64,000 nt of DNA from Kurthia zopfii (GTDB taxonomy: Bacteria; Bacillota; Bacilli; Bacillales_A; Planococcaceae): positions 32,072 to 96,071 of the forward strand of contig NZ_QFVS01000007.1 of NCBI RefSeq assembly GCF_003143955.1. Direction: 5' to 3'. The notes under the pieces were generated by a model, which was not told the origin of the DNA, did no database searches, and saw only the letters and a list, made by a program, of their open reading frames with translations. The position numbers and the translations under genes are program-made. The first letter of the stretch is position 1. Each line of letters begins with the position of its first letter. Positions 26,004 through 37,589 of the stretch are shown here, one piece after another.

Positions 26004-26725
26004 CCTTTAGGCTCCTCAAATTTATAACCTAAACCTCGAATCGTCTTAATGTATTTCGGTTTACGACTATTTTCTTCGATTTGATCGCGTAAATGACTAA
26101 TATGGACATCGACAATACGTGTATCGCCCGCGAAATCATAATGCCAAACCGCGCTTAATAATTGATCACGTGTTAGGACACGATTTTTATGTTCTAATAA
26201 GTACACGAGTAATTCGAATTCTTTCGGCGTGAATTCTAATTCTTCGCCATCTAAAGTCGCTTCGAATCGCTCTGGATAAACGTTTAATGCACCAATATGG
26301 AATGTCTTCTCGCTATCTGATAACTTCTCTTTCGCCCCCGCTACTGCAGGTTCTGCAACTTTAGAGCGTCTTAGTACAGCCTTTACTCGAGCGATTACTT
26401 CACGAGGACTAAACGGCTTCGTCATATAATCATCTGCTCCGAGCTCAAGTCCTAAAACTTTATCAAATTCATCATCTTTAGCTGTAAGCATAATAATCGG
26501 CGTTTCAACTTTTTGAATACGCAATTCCTTACATACTTCCATACCGTCCATTTTCGGCAACATTAAATCTAATAAAATCAGATTTGGTTTATGCTCGATT
26601 GCTTTATGTAAGCCCTCTTCTCCGTCATTTGCAATAATAACTTCGAATCCAGCTTGTTTTAAATTATATTGTAATAATGTGGCAATTGATTGCTCATCTT
26701 CTACTACTAAAATTGTGTTTGTCAT
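26000..26725 (-). CDS. phoP: OmpR-family response regulator PhoP
   Basis: A 241-residue regulator. The receiver domain has the acidic pair ED at 9-10, phosphoacceptor Asp53 (LILLDLMLPKMDG), Thr in MLTAKDDE and Lys in DYMTKPFS. The C-terminal winged helix contains LTPKEFELLVYLLEHKNRV-type and VDVHISHLRDQIEE segments. Upstream in-frame residues are rejected because CGGAGG precedes the ATG at 26725. It is the likely controller of phosphate-starvation genes, by orthology. Confidence 0.9.
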   Translation of the reverse strand: MTNTILVVEDEQSIATLLQYNLKQAGFEVIIANDGEEGLHKAIEHKPNLILLDLMLPKMDGMEVCKELRIQKVETPIIMLTAKDDEFDKVLGLELGADDYMTKPFSPREVIARVKAVLRRSKVAEPAVAGAKEKLSDSEKTFHIGALNVYPERFEATLDGEELEFTPKEFELLVYLLEHKNRVLTRDQLLSAVWHYDFAGDTRIVDVHISHLRDQIEENSRKPKYIKTIRGLGYKFEEPKG

Positions 26726-26773
26726 ATTCGACCTCCGATAATGTTTTGAAACCCCCATTTCAAACATTAGATC

Positions 26774-27220
26774 CTATACTAGTTTCGTCGGTGGTAATAC
26801 TGTAACATCTCCATAAATTACAACTTCCTCTGATTGATTCTTACCTTCTATTCGAATGATAATATCTCTCGTATCCTCACGCTTACTAATGATTTGCAAA
26901 TGCATTTGCAAAGTTTCATTATGATACATAGGTGTAGGATAATTCAATTGTATTGCTGAAACGTATGAGCCAGGTCCAGGTAAGTATTTTGAAATCGCCG
27001 AAGTGACAATCCCATTTAACATAATCGCTGGAACAATTGGTTTTTCATACTTTGTTAATGCAGCATATTCATGTTGAATATAGAGTGGATTACTATCGTT
27101 TGTTAAGCCAAGATAAAGTAGTAAATCTTTATCTTCAATATTTTCTGTGATTTGCAGTGAAGCACCAACCTCTAGCTCTTCAAATGATTTACCGAGCCTA
27201 TAGTCTTTGCTAAGTAGCAC
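26774..27220 (-). CDS. MaoC-like hot-dog fold protein
   Basis: A 148-residue single hot-dog protein related to (R)-specific enoyl-CoA hydratases. The hydratase motif is recognisable as TNDSNPLYIQHEYA, but the catalytic His of D-x4-H is a Tyr here (DSNPLY), so hydratase activity is doubtful. KPIVPAIMLNGIVTSAIS and LPGPGSYVSAIQLNY are typical of the fold. The start is GTG behind AAAAGGGGG. It lies 48 bp before phoP and may be co-transcribed. Function unknown; a binding or thioesterase-like role is possible. Confidence 0.7.
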   Translation of the reverse strand: MLLSKDYRLGKSFEELEVGASLQITENIEDKDLLLYLGLTNDSNPLYIQHEYAALTKYEKPIVPAIMLNGIVTSAISKYLPGPGSYVSAIQLNYPTPMYHNETLQMHLQIISKREDTRDIIIRIEGKNQSEEVVIYGDVTVLPPTKLV

Positions 27221-27301
27221 AGAATTCCCCCTTTTACACCTTCATAACCTTATATTAACATTGAACTGGAAAGAACAAAAGTTACAACTACAATTTCCGC
27301 A

Positions 27302-27336
27302 TAAAAAAAGGAGAATTCATCCAATCTGAATTCCCC
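27302..27336 (-). terminator. Terminator of mdh
   Basis: GGGGAATTCA/TGAATTCTCC stem on the minus strand with a 7-nt loop and seven T. Confidence 0.82.
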
Positions 27337-27345
27337 TTCACTACA

Positions 27346-28284
27346 TTAAGTTAAAATATTCAACACGTCTTTGACAGCTGCAGCTGATTGATCCAGCGCT
27401 TCTTTTTCAACTGGTTCTAAATCTAATTCGAAAATCTTCTCGATTCCGTCTTTCCCTAAAAGCGTTGGCACACCTAAGCAAATTTCGTTATATCCATACT
27501 CACCTTCAAGATATGCAATCGCTGGTAAAATGCGTTTTTCGTCATTTAAAATCGCCGCTGTCATCTCTACCATTGCAGCTGCAGGAGCATAATATGCTGA
27601 GCCGTCACCTAGTAAATTAACAATTTCAGCACCACCTGTACGCGTCCGGTTGACGATTGATTCGATTTTTTCTTCTGATAATAATTTACTTACAGGTATT
27701 CCTCCAACTGAAGAATATCGAATTAAAGGCACCATTGTATCGCCATGCCCACCTAATACGAAGCCCGATACATCTTTAACAGATACATTTAATTCTTTTG
27801 CGATGAATGTTCTGAAGCGAGCTGTATCTAATACGCCCGACTGTCCGATGACATGATTTTTAGGGAATCCTGTCTCTTTCAATACAGTATATGTCATTGC
27901 ATCAACAGGGTTCGTTAGCACAATTACCATAGCATTTGGTGAATAAGTAGCAATTTGCTTCGCTACACTTTTCATAACACCTTGATTAATTTGGACAAGA
28001 TCATCACGACTCATCCCTGGTTTTCTTGCTACTCCTGCCGTAATTAATACGACATCTGAGTTAGCCGTATCAGCATAATCTGAAGTTCCTTTAATTTTCG
28101 CGTTAAACATTTGGATCGGCGCAGCTTGTTCCATATCAAGTGATTTACCTTTTATCGGATTTTCCACTCTCGCTAGATCAATGAGTACGACATCACCTAA
28201 TTCTTGTTGTGCAACCATAAATGCAGCTGTTGCACCTGTGAAACCGCCACCTACTACCGTTATTTTCTTTCTTTGTAAAGACAT
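27346..28284 (-). CDS. mdh: Malate dehydrogenase (LDH-like class)
   Basis: A 312-residue NAD-dependent enzyme of the lactate/malate dehydrogenase superfamily. NAD turn [11 protein letters not shown], substrate loop [11 protein letters not shown] (two arginines), and catalytic His in [11 protein letters not shown] are intact; the Arg in the loop fits malate rather than lactate. The frame is open upstream, but GAAGGAGTG precedes the ATG at 28284. In Bacillus mdh follows icd in one operon; here a terminator and a 554-bp gap separate them, so mdh probably has its own promoter (a TATAAT is present at 28371-28376 without a clear -35 box). Confidence 0.94.
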   Translation of the reverse strand: MSLQRKKITVVGGGFTGATAAFMVAQQELGDVVLIDLARVENPIKGKSLDMEQAAPIQMFNAKIKGTSDYADTANSDVVLITAGVARKPGMSRDDLVQINQGVMKSVAKQIATYSPNAMVIVLTNPVDAMTYTVLKETGFPKNHVIGQSGVLDTARFRTFIAKELNVSVKDVSGFVLGGHGDTMVPLIRYSSVGGIPVSKLLSEEKIESIVNRTRTGGAEIVNLLGDGSAYYAPAAAMVEMTAAILNDEKRILPAIAYLEGEYGYNEICLGVPTLLGKDGIEKIFELDLEPVEKEALDQSAAAVKDVLNILT

Positions 28285-28720
28285 ACACAAACACTCCTTC
28301 AAATAAGAATGACTTACATAGCTATACCCCAAAAGTGAACCACCCATTCAATAAACATGATTCTCTTTCATTATAACTGATTGAAAAGAATTACGTTTGT
28401 CATATGGTATATTTTATCCAATCTGTCCATCTTTTGTCACAATCTAAAAACTGGAGTGCTTAAACATATTTTTCACATTGCAATAACGAATTGGAGTTCC
28501 CTTGTATTTTTATCTCCAATATATTCATCGTTCACAATTATTTGTTAATTACATGACATGATTAAAAAGACGAATGACAATAGAGAGTGATGTCCCTATT
28601 TTCTCGTCAATTGATTTGTATAATGAGGAATTGGTGCATCTGTGCTTCCCCCTTTTTTTCACATACAACAAACCTTTAAAGGAATAAAGAGGTCTCTTGC
28701 TGAAAAAGGGCCACACTATT

Positions 28721-28774
28721 CCTGAAAGTTATAACGTGAATTGTTTTAAGACCCCAACATATATAATAGAACCC
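28721..28774 (-). repeat. Post-terminator repeat, copy A
   Basis: A 54-bp sequence that matches the segment at 63877-63930 in 51 of 54 positions in inverted orientation. It lies 12 bp beyond the T-run of the icd terminator and begins GGGTTCTATTATATATG when read with the icd transcript. The surrounding gap 28285-28838 holds otherwise only the mdh upstream region; no gene was seen there. Confidence 0.8.
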
Positions 28775-28785
28775 ATATTTAAAAG

Positions 28786-28823
28786 ACAAAAAAGAAGCTG
28801 AAAGGCGAATACCTTCCAACTTC
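28786..28823 (-). terminator. Terminator of citZ-icd
   Basis: GAAGTTGGAAGG pairs with CCTTTCAGCTTC on the minus strand and is followed by six T, 16 bp after the icd stop. Confidence 0.8.
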
Positions 28824-28838
28824 TTTATATATTAAAGA

Positions 28839-30101
28839 TTAAAGATTTTTGATTAGTTCATCAGCGAATTCTGAACATTTAACTTCTGTAGCGCCATCCA
28901 TTAAACGAGCAAAGTCGTAAGTTACAACTTTAGAAGAGATTGTGTTTTCTACTGATTTAGTAATTAAATCAGCAGCTTCTTGCCAACCTAAATGTTCAAG
29001 CATTAATACGCCTGAAAGCAATACTGACGAAGGGTTTACTTTATCTTGCCCAGCATATTTTGGAGCTGTACCGTGAGTAGCTTCGAAGATCGCGTGACCA
29101 GTTACATAGTTAATGTTTGCTCCTGGAGCGATACCGATACCACCAACTTGTGCAGCTAGAGCATCTGAAATATAGTCGCCGTTAAGGTTCATTGTTGCAA
29201 CAACATCGAATTCTTTTGGACGAGTAAGGATTTGTTGTAAGAAGATATCAGCGATAGAATCTTTTACAATGATTTTGCCTTCAGCTTCAGCTTTAGCTTG
29301 AGCAGCATCAGCAGCTTCTTTGCCTTCAGCTTCAACGATTGCATCGTATTGAGCCCAAGTGAATACTTGATCTCCGAATTCGTTAGCAGCTAAATCGTAA
29401 CCCCATTGTTTGAATCCACCTTCAGTGAATTTCATGATATTACCTTTGTGTACTAAAGTAACAGATGGTTTTTTGTGCTCGATTGCATAGTTGATTGCAG
29501 CGCGAACTAAACGTTCTGTACCTTCTTTAGATACTGGTTTAATACCAAGACCTGAAGTTTCTGGGAAACGAATTTTGTTAACACCTAGTTCAGTTTGTAA
29601 GAAGTTTAATAATTTCTTTTGCTCATCTGAACCAGCTTTGTATTCGATACCAGCGTAGATATCTTCAGTGTTTTCACGGAAGATTACCATGTCAACGTCT
29701 TCTGGTTTTTTAACAGGTGATGGAACACCGTCAAAGTGACGTACTGGACGTAAACATACATATAGGTCAAGAGTTTGACGTAATGCTACGTTTAGAGAAC
29801 GGATACCGCCACCGATTGGAGTTGTAAGTGGACCTTTAATAGCGATTAAGTATTCGTTGATTTTGTCTAAAGTTTCTTGTGGTAACCATTCACCAGTTTT
29901 GTTGAATGCTTTTTCACCAGCTAAAACTTCTAACCATTCGATTTTTTTGTCGCCACCGAATGCTTTTTCAACTGCAGCGTCGATTACGCGAGATGCAGCG
30001 TTCCAGATATCAGGACCAATACCGTCACCGATAATGAAAGGAATTGTTGGATTGTTTGGTACGTTAAGTACACCATTTTCTACTACGATTTTTTCAGACA
30101 T
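28839..30101 (-). CDS. icd: NADP-dependent isocitrate dehydrogenase
   Basis: A 420-residue TCA-cycle enzyme of the bacterial dimeric type. [14 protein letters not shown] opens the fold; Ser102 in [13 protein letters not shown] is the isocitrate-binding (and in enterics phosphorylated) Ser. The NADP-binding end contains [16 protein letters not shown] (Lys/Tyr pattern for NADP). It lies about 98 bp behind citZ on the same strand, the usual citZ-icd order. Confidence 0.96.
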   Translation of the reverse strand: MSEKIVVENGVLNVPNNPTIPFIIGDGIGPDIWNAASRVIDAAVEKAFGGDKKIEWLEVLAGEKAFNKTGEWLPQETLDKINEYLIAIKGPLTTPIGGGIRSLNVALRQTLDLYVCLRPVRHFDGVPSPVKKPEDVDMVIFRENTEDIYAGIEYKAGSDEQKKLLNFLQTELGVNKIRFPETSGLGIKPVSKEGTERLVRAAINYAIEHKKPSVTLVHKGNIMKFTEGGFKQWGYDLAANEFGDQVFTWAQYDAIVEAEGKEAADAAQAKAEAEGKIIVKDSIADIFLQQILTRPKEFDVVATMNLNGDYISDALAAQVGGIGIAPGANINYVTGHAIFEATHGTAPKYAGQDKVNPSSVLLSGVLMLEHLGWQEAADLITKSVENTISSKVVTYDFARLMDGATEVKCSEFADELIKNL

Positions 30102-30199
30102 GAATTGCGCCTCCTACTATATTCATAATCATGGGGCTAGTGCTAAACAGCCCCGCCCCATGACATTTTTCATTATATCATAACAATTACAAAGCCGTA

Positions 30200-31315
30200 T
30201 TATCTTTCAGAAATTGCAACGTATTTTTGCATTCCAGGTCCAACGTACTCAGCACGTGGGCGGATTAAACGGTTGTTTGAATATTGTTCTAAGATGTGAG
30301 CTACCCAACCAGAAGTACGAGATACTGCAAATACTGGTGTGAATAGATCGTGTTCGATACCTAAAGAATCGTAAACTGACGCTGAGAAGAAGTCAACGTT
30401 AGCTGGAAGACCTTTTTGAGTAACGATCATATCATGAATTTTAACTGACATATCATAAAGTTCTGGTTTACCAGTTAATTTAGTCAGTTTTTCAGACATT
30501 GCGCGTAAGTGTGGCGCACGTGGATCACCTTTACGGTAAACACGGTGTCCGAAGCCCATGATTTTTTCTTTGTTGTCTAATTTAGTTTGGATATATGTTT
30601 CAACGTTTTCTACTGAACCAATTTCAGATAACATTTTCATAACTTGTTCATTTGCTCCACCGTGTAATGGACCTTTAAGAGCGCCAATTGCAGATGTAAC
30701 ACCTGAATATACGTCAGATAATGTAGCAACACAAACACGTGCAGTGAATGTAGATGCATTTAATTCATGGTCAGCGTGTAAGATTAGAGCTTTGTCGAAT
30801 GCTTCAATTTCGATTGCAGCTGGTTCTTCACCTTTTAACATGTATAAGAAGTTTGCAGCGTAACCAAGCTCTGGTTTTGGAGCAACTGGTTCTTGACCAT
30901 TACGAACACGAGCAAAAGTAGTTACTACAGTAGCAATTTTAGCTTGTAGACGGATTGCTTTGCGGTAGTTCGCTTCTGATTCCATAACATCTGCTTCATC
31001 ATCAAAAGTACCTAACATCGATACAGCTGTGCGTAGTGCAGCCATTGGATGTACTGTGTTAAGTGGCATAGATTTGAATAAATCAACGATTGACGCAGGA
31101 ACTTCCATGTTGTCAGCTAGTTGTTGTTTTAATTCAGCTAATTCTTCAGCTTTTGGAAGACGAGTATGCCATAGTAGGTAAACTACCTCTTCAAATGATG
31201 CGTTATCTGCTAAGTCATCAATGTTGTATCCTACGTAAGTAAGAGTGTCATCGATAATAGAACTAATTTTAGTTTCTGCAGCTACGATACCTTCTAAACC
31301 TTTAGTTGATGCCAT
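30200..31315 (-). CDS. citZ: Citrate synthase
   Basis: A 371-residue citrate synthase. Catalytic His residues are in LHADHELNAST-type and GFGHRVYRKGDPRAPHLR segments and the catalytic Asp is in LPANVDFFSA. LHGGANEQV forms part of the oxaloacetate site. Length fits the Gram-positive type. First gene of citZ-icd, with a clear promoter and a partial cre site upstream. Confidence 0.96.
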   Translation of the reverse strand: MASTKGLEGIVAAETKISSIIDDTLTYVGYNIDDLADNASFEEVVYLLWHTRLPKAEELAELKQQLADNMEVPASIVDLFKSMPLNTVHPMAALRTAVSMLGTFDDEADVMESEANYRKAIRLQAKIATVVTTFARVRNGQEPVAPKPELGYAANFLYMLKGEEPAAIEIEAFDKALILHADHELNASTFTARVCVATLSDVYSGVTSAIGALKGPLHGGANEQVMKMLSEIGSVENVETYIQTKLDNKEKIMGFGHRVYRKGDPRAPHLRAMSEKLTKLTGKPELYDMSVKIHDMIVTQKGLPANVDFFSASVYDSLGIEHDLFTPVFAVSRTSGWVAHILEQYSNNRLIRPRAEYVGPGMQKYVAISER

Positions 31316-31400
31316 AATATATCTCTCCTTTTAACATTCTTCTTTCGTAACACTTTTCTTCGAGAAAAGGTTACCCCAAAAATATCATATGAACCTATAA

Positions 31401-31449
31401 GTAAATCGCTTACAATGTCCATTATAATCAATTTTGTCTTATTTGTGAA
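31401..31449 (-). promoter_or_regulatory. citZ promoter with a candidate cre site
   Basis: TTCACA (31444-31449), 17 bp, TATAAT (31421-31426) on the minus strand. TGTAAGCGATTTAC at 31401-31414 has a perfect left half of a CcpA cre site; the right half is displaced by one base. It would lie at the transcription start. The rest of the 449-bp gap 31316-31764 is AT-rich and shows no gene apart from the fxsA terminator. Confidence 0.6.
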
Positions 31450-31733
31450 TGAAAAGGCATTGTTTTATCAATTCGATACTTTTAATAGATTATTGCATAC
31501 ATTAAACAGAAAATTGGCGAAACAGAAAACAGTGAAATATCCCTCTTTATTCAAAATTATCCCAATTAACATCCATTTTTATTCATTACATACACAATTG
31601 AGGTTATTTTTATCCATTTTCTGTTAAAATAAAACTCATTTCATTTCACAAGTTGCTACTTCACTATATCTTTTTATTCATTTAATATTAAACAACACTT
31701 GATAGGACTCACTTTTTACCTACACGAAAAAAT

Positions 31734-31767
31734 AAAAAACTTAGAGAAATTTTCTCTAAGTTTTTTA
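31734..31767 (-). terminator. Terminator of fxsA
   Basis: A perfect hairpin AACTTAGAGAA/TTCTCTAAGTT on the minus strand followed by TTTTTATTTTTT; its 5' end overlaps the gene's end. Confidence 0.8.
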
Positions 31768-32154
31768 TCTTCTATAAACGACTACATTACTATTTGAATA
31801 TTTCTTGCGCATCCATTTCTCGATCAATGGTCTCCATAGTCTTCGAATAGGTTTAAGAATTAACAGAATTCCTAAAATATCCGAGAGGAAACCAGGTAAG
31901 ACCAATAAAATACCCGCAATGATTAATAATACACTTTCGATTAATACCGGACCTGGTGGCAAGCCTTGTTTGACACTGGCTTCAATCTCTCGCTTCACTC
32001 GTTTCGATTCACTTTTTAGTAAATAGATGCCGAGTAAACCAGTGATGACAATTAATGCAATTGTCCACCAAGCTCCAATTAACTTACCTGATAGTAAGAC
32101 GAAAGCAATTTCAATAATAGGAATGAGCAGAATAATTAGTAGAAATTTACGCAT
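31765..32154 (-). CDS. fxsA: FxsA family membrane protein
   Basis: A 129-residue membrane protein. Helices lie at about 3-22, 27-47 and 70-100 (GPVLIESVLLIIAGILLVLPG is the FxsA hallmark), followed by a basic tail. In Escherichia coli overproduced FxsA blocks phage F exclusion; its normal role is unknown. It lies 40 bp after pykA on the same strand and is likely co-transcribed. Confidence 0.85.
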   Translation of the reverse strand: MRKFLLIILLIPIIEIAFVLLSGKLIGAWWTIALIVITGLLGIYLLKSESKRVKREIEASVKQGLPPGPVLIESVLLIIAGILLVLPGFLSDILGILLILKPIRRLWRPLIEKWMRKKYSNSNVVVYRR

Positions 32155-32194
32155 TTCGATTCTCCCCTTTTAAAACAAAGGACGAAAAATAGTC

Positions 32195-33955
32195 TTAAAG
32201 GATGCTTGAAAAACCTTGATAAACAACACCTGAAGTGGCATCCATCGAAATTTCTTGATCGTTTTCAATCACTTTTGTTGCGTCCTTAACCCCTACAATA
32301 ACAGGAATTCCTAGTGATAGTCCAACAACTGCTGCATGTGAAGTTAAGCCGCCTTCTTCAGTAATTAATCCAGCACAATTTGATACAGCTGGCATCATTT
32401 CACGATCAGAACCAATCGTTACAATAATGCGACCTTTCGTATCTACTGCATTCGCTTCTTCTGCACTTTTCACAACTAGCGCTTTACCATTTGTAACTGA
32501 TTTACCAATACCTTGGCCTTTTGTTAAAATGTCGCCGATTACATGAACTTTCATTAAGTTCGTAGTACCTGCTTGACCTACTGGAACACCCGCAGTAATT
32601 ACAACTACATCACCGTAAGATACGAAACCGTGTTTTAAACTTTCTTGTACTGAAAGTTCTAAAATACCATCTGTGTTACGTACTTTTTCACCAACGATTG
32701 GCATTACACCCCAAACTAATGCTAGTTTGCGCGCTGTAACTTCTGATGAAGTTATTGCTACAACAGCAACACCTGGACGATATTTCGCAATTGTTTTAGC
32801 AGTATAACCACTTTCAGTTGGCGCTAAAATTGCAGAAACTTTAAGGTTAATTGAAGTATAAGCTACAGATTGAGCGATTGAATCCGTCATGCTAATCCCT
32901 TGTTCTTTACTTTGTGCACGAACGATTGCTTTATGATCTAAAGTATCTTCAATACGTTCAGCAATTTTCGCCATCGTCGTAACTGACTCTACTGGATAAA
33001 GTCCAGCTGCAGTTTCGCCTGAAAGCATGATTGCATCTGTACCATCAAGAATTGCGTTCGCAACATCTGATGCTTCCGCACGAGTCGGACGTGGGTTGCG
33101 TTGCATTGAATCTAACATTTGAGTAGCTGTAATTACTGGTTTACCAAGTTTATTACATTTTTTGATAAGGTTTTTCTGAACTACAGGAACTTCTTCAGCA
33201 GGGATTTCAACACCTAAATCTCCACGAGCAACCATTAAACCATCAGAAACTTTTAGAATATCGTTGATATTATCAACGCCTTCTTGATTTTCGATTTTCG
33301 GGATAATTTGGATATGACCTGCGCCATTTTGTTCTAATAATTCTCTAATTTCAAGTACATCTTTTGCACGACGAACGAATGAAGCAGCGATGAAATCAAC
33401 GTTTTGTTCGATTCCGAATAAAATATCGCTCGCATCTTTTTCCGTAATACCAGGTAATTGAACAGAAACACCAGGTACGTTAACCCCTTTTTTATTTTTT
33501 AATGTTCCAGCATTTTCAACTACTGTATGGATCAAGCCTTTTGCTGAATCAAGAGAAGTTACACGTAATTCAATTAGTCCATCATCTAAAAGAATAATTG
33601 AGCCTTCTTGAACATCTTCAATTAATTTTTCATAAGTGATTGAGAAAACTTCATTCGTTCCTAAAACTTCCGTCATAGAAATTGCTAAGTTCTGACCTGT
33701 CACTAATTCAATTGCATCATTCTCCATTTGGTGCGTACGAATTTCAGGACCTTTCGTATCTAATAAAATCGCTACAATTTTATTCATTTCTTTTGCTGTT
33801 TCACGAATTGCTTGAATGCGGACTGCATGTTCTTCATGGCTACCGTGAGAGAAGTTAAGGCGCGCTACGTTCATGCCTGCTTCTATTAAATTCATTAAAG
33901 TTTCTTTTGATTCACTTGCTGGACCAATCGTACAAACGATTTTTGTTTTTCTCAT
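32195..33955 (-). CDS. pykA: Pyruvate kinase with C-terminal PEP-utiliser-like domain
   Basis: A 586-residue glycolytic kinase. Active-site segments [27 protein letters not shown] and [10 protein letters not shown] are intact. The ~100 extra C-terminal residues (from about 480) contain [21 protein letters not shown], the phosphohistidine-domain-like extension known from Bacillus and Geobacillus pyruvate kinases. It starts 20 bp behind pfkA, so pfkA-pykA-fxsA form one unit. Confidence 0.96.
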   Translation of the reverse strand: MRKTKIVCTIGPASESKETLMNLIEAGMNVARLNFSHGSHEEHAVRIQAIRETAKEMNKIVAILLDTKGPEIRTHQMENDAIELVTGQNLAISMTEVLGTNEVFSITYEKLIEDVQEGSIILLDDGLIELRVTSLDSAKGLIHTVVENAGTLKNKKGVNVPGVSVQLPGITEKDASDILFGIEQNVDFIAASFVRRAKDVLEIRELLEQNGAGHIQIIPKIENQEGVDNINDILKVSDGLMVARGDLGVEIPAEEVPVVQKNLIKKCNKLGKPVITATQMLDSMQRNPRPTRAEASDVANAILDGTDAIMLSGETAAGLYPVESVTTMAKIAERIEDTLDHKAIVRAQSKEQGISMTDSIAQSVAYTSINLKVSAILAPTESGYTAKTIAKYRPGVAVVAITSSEVTARKLALVWGVMPIVGEKVRNTDGILELSVQESLKHGFVSYGDVVVITAGVPVGQAGTTNLMKVHVIGDILTKGQGIGKSVTNGKALVVKSAEEANAVDTKGRIIVTIGSDREMMPAVSNCAGLITEEGGLTSHAAVVGLSLGIPVIVGVKDATKVIENDQEISMDATSGVVYQGFSSIL

Positions 33956-33975
33956 TATGCGTCACTCCAATTTTC

Positions 33976-34962
<987 letters not shown>

Positions 34963-35015
34963 TTACACAATAGCACTATTAGTACAGATTTAGTAGCTAT
35001 TTGTTGAAAGAAATA

Positions 35016-35056
35016 GACTGTTACGATGAATATATTCTATTCTCCGAAACAGCCTT
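35016..35056 (-). terminator. Possible terminator of the accDA group
   Basis: GGCTGTTTCGGAGAATA faces TATTCATCGTAACAGTC on the minus strand with mismatches, followed by the weak T-run TATTTCTTTC, about 55 bp past accA. Confidence 0.45.
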
Positions 35057-35111
35057 CTCTCTCATTTATACCCTATCATAACCGTAATATTAAACTTTGG
35101 AAATATTTTAT

Positions 35112-36062
35112 TTACGCAAATGACCCAATTTTTCTGAATTTAGCATAGCGTTGCTCAACTAACTCATCTTTTGAAAGTTGATTTAGTTCGGCTAAACCTT
35201 TACGAATAGCGGCAGCAACATAAACTGCTTGTTCATCTTGATTTTTATGCGCTCCACCAGGAATTTCTTGAATTACATCGTCAATTACTTCCGATTCTTT
35301 TAAGTTCGGAGCAGTAATACGCATTGCTTCTGCAGCTGTTTTCGCAAGTGATGCATCTTTCCATAAGATTGATGCCGCTCCTTCTGGAGAAATAACAGAG
35401 AAAGTAGAGTTTTCAAGCATATAGATTTGATTGGCAACACTAATTCCTAATGCGCCACCACTCCCTCCTTCACCAATTACAATTGAAATTACTGGAACCG
35501 TTAGGCCAGCCATCTCCACTAAATTACGTGCGATCGCTTCACTTTGACCACGTTCTTCAGCCGCTTTACCCGGATAAGCACCTTTCGTATCAACGAAACA
35601 AATTACTGGGCGATTGAATTTCTCCGCTTGTTTCATTAGGCGTAATGCTTTACGGTATCCTTCTGGATGGGGCATACCGAAGTTACGACGAATATTCTCC
35701 TTCGTTGCTTTACCGCGTTGGTGACCTACGATCGTAACAGCTTGGCCATCAATGCTCGCAATTCCACCGATTAATGCTTCATCATCGCCGTAGTTGCGGT
35801 CGCCGTGTAGTTCGATAAATTCATCGAAAATCGCATGAATATAATCAAGGCTTGTCGGTCTTTGTTGATGACGCGCAATTTGTACGCGATCCCATGCTTC
35901 AAGATTCGAGTAGATTTCATCTTGTAGTTTTGCTAATTTCGTTTCCAGATGTGCAATTTCTTCTGAGAAATCGATATTCGCTTCCGTCGTAACTGAATTC
36001 AGTTCATCAATTTTAGCGCGTAGTTCAATTAATGGTTTTTCGAATGGCAAGATTTGTTCCAT
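35112..36062 (-). CDS. accA: Acetyl-CoA carboxylase carboxyltransferase subunit alpha
   Basis: A 316-residue carboxyltransferase alpha subunit, which with AccD moves CO2 from biotin to acetyl-CoA to form malonyl-CoA. A coiled N-terminus (about 1-60) is followed by [42 protein letters not shown] and [15 protein letters not shown], all characteristic. It starts 2 bp after accD, so the subunits are made from one transcript. Confidence 0.96.
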   Translation of the reverse strand: MEQILPFEKPLIELRAKIDELNSVTTEANIDFSEEIAHLETKLAKLQDEIYSNLEAWDRVQIARHQQRPTSLDYIHAIFDEFIELHGDRNYGDDEALIGGIASIDGQAVTIVGHQRGKATKENIRRNFGMPHPEGYRKALRLMKQAEKFNRPVICFVDTKGAYPGKAAEERGQSEAIARNLVEMAGLTVPVISIVIGEGGSGGALGISVANQIYMLENSTFSVISPEGAASILWKDASLAKTAAEAMRITAPNLKESEVIDDVIQEIPGGAHKNQDEQAVYVAAAIRKGLAELNQLSKDELVEQRYAKFRKIGSFA

Positions 36063-36064
36063 GA

Positions 36065-36913
36065 TTAGTTTGCCCCTTTCGTATGTAATTTCACAATTGT
36101 GCTTAATGTTTGTTTCATTTCATTTCTTGGGATAATTTTATCTAATTGACCATGTTTTAATAAAAACTCTGCTGTTTGGAAGTCATCAGGTAATTTCTCG
36201 CGTACCGTTTGTTCAATTACGCGGCGACCTGCAAAGCCAATCAATGCTTGTGGTTCAGCAAAGTTGTAATCTCCTACTGATGCGAAACTTGCAGAAATAC
36301 CGCCCGTTGTTGGATGCGTCATAACTGAAATGTATAAGTTACCTTCGCGACTATGTTTTTCAAGTGCAACACTCGTTTTCGCCATTTGCATTAACGATAA
36401 TGCGCCTTCTTGCATTCTTGCGCCACCACTTGCAGTGAAAATGATAAATGGCACTTTCAACTCTGTCGCCTTTTCGACTGCACGCGTAATTTTCTCCCCT
36501 ACTACTGACCCCATCGAACCCATACGGAAAAATGAATCCATAACTGCAATAACGATTGGTCTGCCATCAATTTCACCTGTACCAGTTAGTACCGCTTCAT
36601 TTAGACCAGTTTTCGCAATATCGATTTCCACTTTTTCAACATATCCTGGGAAACCAAGTGGATTGACTGTTTTTAAATGATCATCCATCGATTCGAATGT
36701 ACCTTCATCCAAAGTTTGTGCGATTCGTTCTGTAGAGTTAATTTTGTGATGGTAATTACATTTCGGACATACATGTAAATTCTTTTGTAAATCCTTCGTT
36801 ACAGTAACGTGTTTACATTCTGAACATTGATGCATTACGCCTGCTTTAATATCATTTTGTTCCTGTGCTTTTTTAATTTTATTTGGTTTTGAAAAAATAT
36901 TTTTAATACTCAT
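36065..36913 (-). CDS. accD: Acetyl-CoA carboxylase carboxyltransferase subunit beta
   Basis: A 282-residue beta subunit. The N-terminal zinc ribbon is complete ([18 protein letters not shown]), and the crotonase-like core has [20 protein letters not shown] and [16 protein letters not shown]. An ATG three codons upstream sits only 1-2 bp from GGGGAG, so 36913 is preferred. The start overlaps the end of the FadR-family gene by about ten bases, which couples the regulator and the enzyme. Confidence 0.94.
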   Translation of the reverse strand: MSIKNIFSKPNKIKKAQEQNDIKAGVMHQCSECKHVTVTKDLQKNLHVCPKCNYHHKINSTERIAQTLDEGTFESMDDHLKTVNPLGFPGYVEKVEIDIAKTGLNEAVLTGTGEIDGRPIVIAVMDSFFRMGSMGSVVGEKITRAVEKATELKVPFIIFTASGGARMQEGALSLMQMAKTSVALEKHSREGNLYISVMTHPTTGGISASFASVGDYNFAEPQALIGFAGRRVIEQTVREKLPDDFQTAEFLLKHGQLDKIIPRNEMKQTLSTIVKLHTKGAN

Positions 36914-37565
36914 CTTGTTCATTCTCCCCTTTAGTCAACAATTCTATCCAACCTTCATAAGCCTGAACCGCCTCAGCCGGATGCCCTGCTATTAATTCGC
37001 TAATAAATTTTGCTAATAATGGTTTTTCAATTTCAGCGGATAATCCGCGATAAATGGATTGGCCAAATTGATTAAGCAACATCCAAATTTTAAAAACGAG
37101 TCGATTGTGCGATGACACAACTAGCTCACGGATTAGAATCTCCCTTTCGATTGTGCCATCGACGATTAGATTGTGTAATAAACTTTCCCATACAGGTAGT
37201 TTTCGTAGTTGATCGTCTGTAGCGATCTCGACAATTGCATCTCGCTCTAATATTTGCTGTGTGTGATGAACATTCACTAAATCCTTTTCTTCTTGAAGAA
37301 TGAATGTTGATAGTACTTCCACTAATTTATGATTTCTAAAATCTGATAAAAAAGTGCCCCCACCATGTTTTGTTTCAATCAGCCCTAATAATTCCATACT
37401 GCGGAGTGCTTCTCGCACAGATGACCGACCGACATTTAGCCTCTCAGCTAAAACGCGCTCTGAAGGTAACTTACCACCAGGTTGAATTTCCTCAACTCGA
37501 ATAATTTCTCGAAGCTCTTTTACGATTTGTATAAATCGCTTCGGTGCGGATTTTTCTGTACTCAT
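36903..37565 (-). CDS. GntR/FadR-family transcriptional regulator
   Basis: A 220-residue regulator. The N-terminal GntR winged helix is clear ([41 protein letters not shown]). The all-alpha C-terminal domain (80-220) is of the FCD/FadR kind but its metal-ligand residues are not obvious to me. It begins a unit with accD and accA, overlapping accD. Immediately upstream lies a perfect palindrome covering the predicted transcript start, so it most likely represses itself and accDA in response to an acyl or organic acid ligand; the ligand is unknown. Confidence 0.82.
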   Translation of the reverse strand: MSTEKSAPKRFIQIVKELREIIRVEEIQPGGKLPSERVLAERLNVGRSSVREALRSMELLGLIETKHGGGTFLSDFRNHKLVEVLSTFILQEEKDLVNVHHTQQILERDAIVEIATDDQLRKLPVWESLLHNLIVDGTIEREILIRELVVSSHNRLVFKIWMLLNQFGQSIYRGLSAEIEKPLLAKFISELIAGHPAEAVQAYEGWIELLTKGENEQDEY

Positions 37566-37589
37566 TTGATCTACTCCTTCAGTCTTAGA

